Below are positions 33,242 to 35,422 of a DNA stretch of 35,422 nt, in pieces. Every line of letters starts with the position of its first letter. Position 1 is the stretch's first letter. The notes under the pieces were generated by a model. That model saw nothing but the letters and a program-made list of their open reading frames with translations, ran no database searches and was not told the origin of the DNA. This DNA is from Mycobacterium sp. UM_CSW. GTDB taxonomy: Bacteria; Actinomycetota; Actinomycetes; Mycobacteriales; Mycobacteriaceae. Position numbers and translations under genes: made by a program. The stretch covers positions 1-35,422 of the forward strand of contig NZ_AUWQ01000107.1 of NCBI RefSeq assembly GCF_000455205.1, written 5' to 3'.

Positions 33242-35245
33242 ATGCGCTCTGCTCGGCTGCTCGGCGTGATCCTGACGGTCCTCATGGGGCTCGGCGCCGG
33301 GGTGCTGCTGGCGCCGACGGCAGGCGCGCAACCGCCGTTTCGGCTGCCGGACCAAATCACCGACAACGCGAACGCGCTCTCAGACTCCGCTCGCGCCGCG
33401 GTGACGTCGGCCACCGACAAGCTCTACGCCGATCGCCACATCCGGCTGTGGGTGGTCTACGTCGACGACTTCTCCGGGGAAAGCGCCGACAGCTGGGCGA
33501 GGCGCACCCGAACCGTCAGCGACTTGGGCGACTACGACGCGCTGCTGGCCGTCGCCACCACCGGCCGGTCATACGCGTTCTTCGTCCCGTCGGCGATCGC
33601 GAGCGTCAACGCGGGTCAGGTTGATCAGCTGCGGCGCACCAAGATCGAGCCCGCGCTGCACGACGGCGACTGGGCCGGTGCCGCGGTCGCGGCGGCCAAC
33701 GGGCTCAACAGGTCGCCATCATCGTCGACTCGCGTGGCCCTGCTGGTCGCGTTGAGCGCCGTTGTCGTCGCCGTCGTGGTCCTGCTGGTGGTGATGGGCT
33801 ACCGGCGCCGGCGGCGGCGCGCCGCCGAGTTGGCCGCGGCGCGGCGCATCGATCCCGCCGATCCCAACGCGCTGGCCGCGGTGTCATTGGCGGCCCTCGA
33901 CGACCTGTCGCGCTCGTTGGTGGTGGAGGTCGACAACGCGGTGCGCACCAGCGCCAACGAGTTGACGTTGGCGATCGACGAGTTCGGTGACGAGCGGACC
34001 CAACCGTTTACCCAGGCCGTGAACAACGCCAAAGCGACTCTGGCGCAAGCCTTTACGATCCGCCAGCAGCTCGACGACAGCATGCCCGAGACGCCCGCGC
34101 AGCGCCGCGAGATGCTGACCCGGGTGATCGTCTCGGCGGCGCGCGCCAACCGCGAACTCGAATCACAGCGGCAGGCGTTCGAAGAGCTGCGGGTTTTGGT
34201 GGTCAACGCGCCGTCGCGGTTGGACGCGCTGACCCAGCAGTACGTGGAGCTCACCGCCCGCATCGCCCCCGCCGAGCAGCGGCTGGCCGAGCTGCGCAAG
34301 GAGTTCGACGCCGCGGCCCTGACTTCGGTCTCCGGCAATATCGCAAGCACCAACGAGAGGCTGGCGTTCGCGGACCGCAACATCGGCTCCGCCCGCGAGC
34401 TGGCCGGCGTCGCGGGCGGTCAGCAGGCCTCGTTGGTCGACGCGATCCATGCCGCCGAGGCGGCGCTCGGACAGGCCCGCGCGCTGCTGGACGCGATCGA
34501 CAACGCGGCCAAGGACATCCGGCACGCAGTCGCCGCGTTGCCCTCGCTCATCGACGAGATCCAGGCGGGCGTCAAGCGCGCCGACGAGCAGCTGCGGAAG
34601 GCGCGGGGCGCCGGGGCGGGCCGCGCCGCCGAACTCACCGCCGCGCGCGACGAGGCGGCCGCGGCCGTCATGGGAGCCCGCGGCGCCGGCGCCGCGGATC
34701 CTCTCGGCACGTTCGCCAGGCTGACGAAGGCCGACGCCGCCCTGAATCGGGTCCTGGACGCCGTCGCCCAGGAGGAGGCGGCCGCCGAGCGGCTCGAGCG
34801 TTCCTTCGAGCAGGCCGTCTTCACCGCGCAGGCGCGGGTGCGCGCCGTCTCCGAGTACATCGAAACCCGCCGGGGCAGCATCGGAGCCGAGGCGCGGACC
34901 CGGCTCGCCGAGGCCAACCGACACCTGCAGGCCGCACAGGACAAGAAGACGACGAACGTGTCCGAGGCGATTGCCCACGCCAACGCGGCATCGACGCTGG
35001 CCGCCAACGCCCAGGCGCTGGCGAACGCGGACGTCCAGCAGGCCCAGCGTTTCTATGCCCGCCGCGGCAGCAGCGACACCGGCGCCATGATCGGCGGGAT
35101 CATCATCGGCGACCTGCTCAGTGGGGCCATGCGCGGTGGGTTCGGCGGCTGGAGCCCCACCTCGTTCGGCGGCGGCCCGAGCGCCTCGGGCTCATGGGGC
35201 GGCTCGTCCGGGGGCGGCCTCATGGGTGGCGGCGGGCGGTTCTGA
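33242..35245 (+). CDS. TPM-domain membrane protein with coiled-coil region
   Basis: The 667-aa protein has a signal peptide (residues 1-29, ending PTAGA-QPP). A TPM (TLP18.3/Psb32/MOLO-1) domain spans about 35-155 and contains [17 protein letters not shown] and [18 protein letters not shown] membrane helix (about 163-185) is followed by a basic RRRRRR stop. The long Ala/Arg-rich cytoplasmic part is mostly helical or coiled coil (about 220-600). The C-terminal tail is Gly/Ser-rich ([15 protein letters not shown]). It matches M. tuberculosis Rv2345; its function is not established. TAGATT lies 5 nt before the ATG, so the message is nearly or fully leaderless. Only 40 nt separate it from the divergent dgt. 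Confidence 0.9.
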   Translation: MRSARLLGVILTVLMGLGAGVLLAPTAGAQPPFRLPDQITDNANALSDSARAAVTSATDKLYADRHIRLWVVYVDDFSGESADSWARRTRTVSDLGDYDALLAVATTGRSYAFFVPSAIASVNAGQVDQLRRTKIEPALHDGDWAGAAVAAANGLNRSPSSSTRVALLVALSAVVVAVVVLLVVMGYRRRRRRAAELAAARRIDPADPNALAAVSLAALDDLSRSLVVEVDNAVRTSANELTLAIDEFGDERTQPFTQAVNNAKATLAQAFTIRQQLDDSMPETPAQRREMLTRVIVSAARANRELESQRQAFEELRVLVVNAPSRLDALTQQYVELTARIAPAEQRLAELRKEFDAAALTSVSGNIASTNERLAFADRNIGSARELAGVAGGQQASLVDAIHAAEAALGQARALLDAIDNAAKDIRHAVAALPSLIDEIQAGVKRADEQLRKARGAGAGRAAELTAARDEAAAAVMGARGAGAADPLGTFARLTKADAALNRVLDAVAQEEAAAERLERSFEQAVFTAQARVRAVSEYIETRRGSIGAEARTRLAEANRHLQAAQDKKTTNVSEAIAHANAASTLAANAQALANADVQQAQRFYARRGSSDTGAMIGGIIIGDLLSGAMRGGFGGWSPTSFGGGPSASGSWGGSSGGGLMGGGGRF

Positions 35246-35263
35246 TACCCGGCGGACAAAGAA

Positions 35264-35295
35264 CGGGGCCGCACACCGGTTGGTGTGCGGCCCCG
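35264..35295. terminator. Bidirectional intrinsic terminator
   Basis: A perfect 14-bp stem (CGGGGCCGCACACC / GGTGTGCGGCCCCG) with loop GGTT is flanked by AAAG on the left and CTTT on the right. It lies between the convergent TPM and esx genes, 18 nt after one stop codon and 15 nt before the other, so it can serve both. The T-tract is short, as in many mycobacterial terminators. Confidence 0.9.
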
Positions 35296-35310
35296 CTTTG
35301 AAGCGGCGAA

Positions 35311-35422
35311 TCAGGCCCAGCTGGACCCGACGGCGCTGTCCGTGCTGGACATGTTGCTGCCCGCCGTCTGCACCTTCTGGCCGTGCGCGTTGGCCTGCTC
35401 GTAAATCACCTGGAAGTTACGA
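35311..35422 (-). CDS. EsxN/EsxO-type WXG100 protein, 3' part only
   Basis: Thirty-six residues plus a stop codon are visible before the window ends, beginning RNFQVIYEQANAHG and ending STDSAVGSSWA. This is nearly identical, from memory, to the C-terminus of the M. tuberculosis EsxN/EsxO (Mtb9.9) group, small ESX-5 substrates secreted as heterodimers with an EsxM/EsxP-type partner. The N-terminus and WxG turn lie beyond the window edge. The position after the TPM gene matches Rv2346c (EsxO). Confidence 0.9.
   Translation of the reverse strand, partial: RNFQVIYEQANAHGQKVQTAGSNMSSTDSAVGSSWA

Overview
The window is a GC-rich mycobacterial chromosome segment, most likely from a slow-growing Mycobacterium of the M. 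avium complex type. The evidence is a complete mce operon (yrbEA-yrbEB-mceA-F), an EsxN/EsxO-type WXG100 protein, mycobacterial lipoproteins, and a family 2A encapsulin of the M. leprae/M. avium 'major membrane protein I' type. From memory, the backbone order lppP, mez, cysK1, cysE, a small conserved gene, dnaG, dgt, a TPM-domain protein and esx matches M. tuberculosis Rv2330c to Rv2346c. Several blocks are inserted between these backbone genes.

Layout: (1) 71-553, lipoprotein LppP. (2) 732-5384, a one-polypeptide diflavin nitrate reductase (NasN type) behind a GlnR-like tandem box, followed by a second copy of that box in front of a 91-codon remnant of a paralogue. (3) 5374-9279, a TetR-controlled stress island: peroxiredoxin-like, GNAT and DUF417 genes; tetR; an AhpD-like CMD protein; and an EamA exporter. 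The same palindromic operator sits in both divergent intergenic regions. (4) 9345-10991, malic enzyme. (5) 10995-21651, an mce lipid-import operon on the minus strand with two Mce-associated proteins and a CAP-domain protein at its end; nearly every junction overlaps by 1-4 nt. (6) 21884-24692, an encapsulin shell gene and its cysteine-desulfurase cargo, which carries a long repeated, Pro-rich N-terminal extension. (7) 24871-28514, a cysteine locus on the plus strand: a leaderless polycysteine leader peptide, an unusual thioester-domain (TQXA)-like gene, cysK1 and cysE, then a second leaderless Cys-containing leader and a minimal ANTAR-domain protein. (8) 28502-35422, mostly housekeeping: a muconolactone-isomerase-like protein, tRNA-Asn, a small conserved gene, dnaG, a Cu-only-type SodC-like lipoprotein, dgt, a TPM-domain protein, a strong bidirectional terminator and the 3' end of an esx gene.

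The most interesting part is 21.9-28.5 kb. A sulfur-mobilising nanocompartment (encapsulin plus cysteine desulfurase) is divergent from cysteine-synthesis genes. Two short Cys-codon leaders there share the same promoter architecture (TATAGT, 7 nt, ATG). This suggests that cysteine-sensing attenuation controls CysK1/CysE, a TQXA-like protein that has lost its thioester Cys and signal peptide, and a putative RNA-binding ANTAR antiterminator. Other strong signals are the shared TetR operator network and the duplicated GlnR promoter with its decayed gene.
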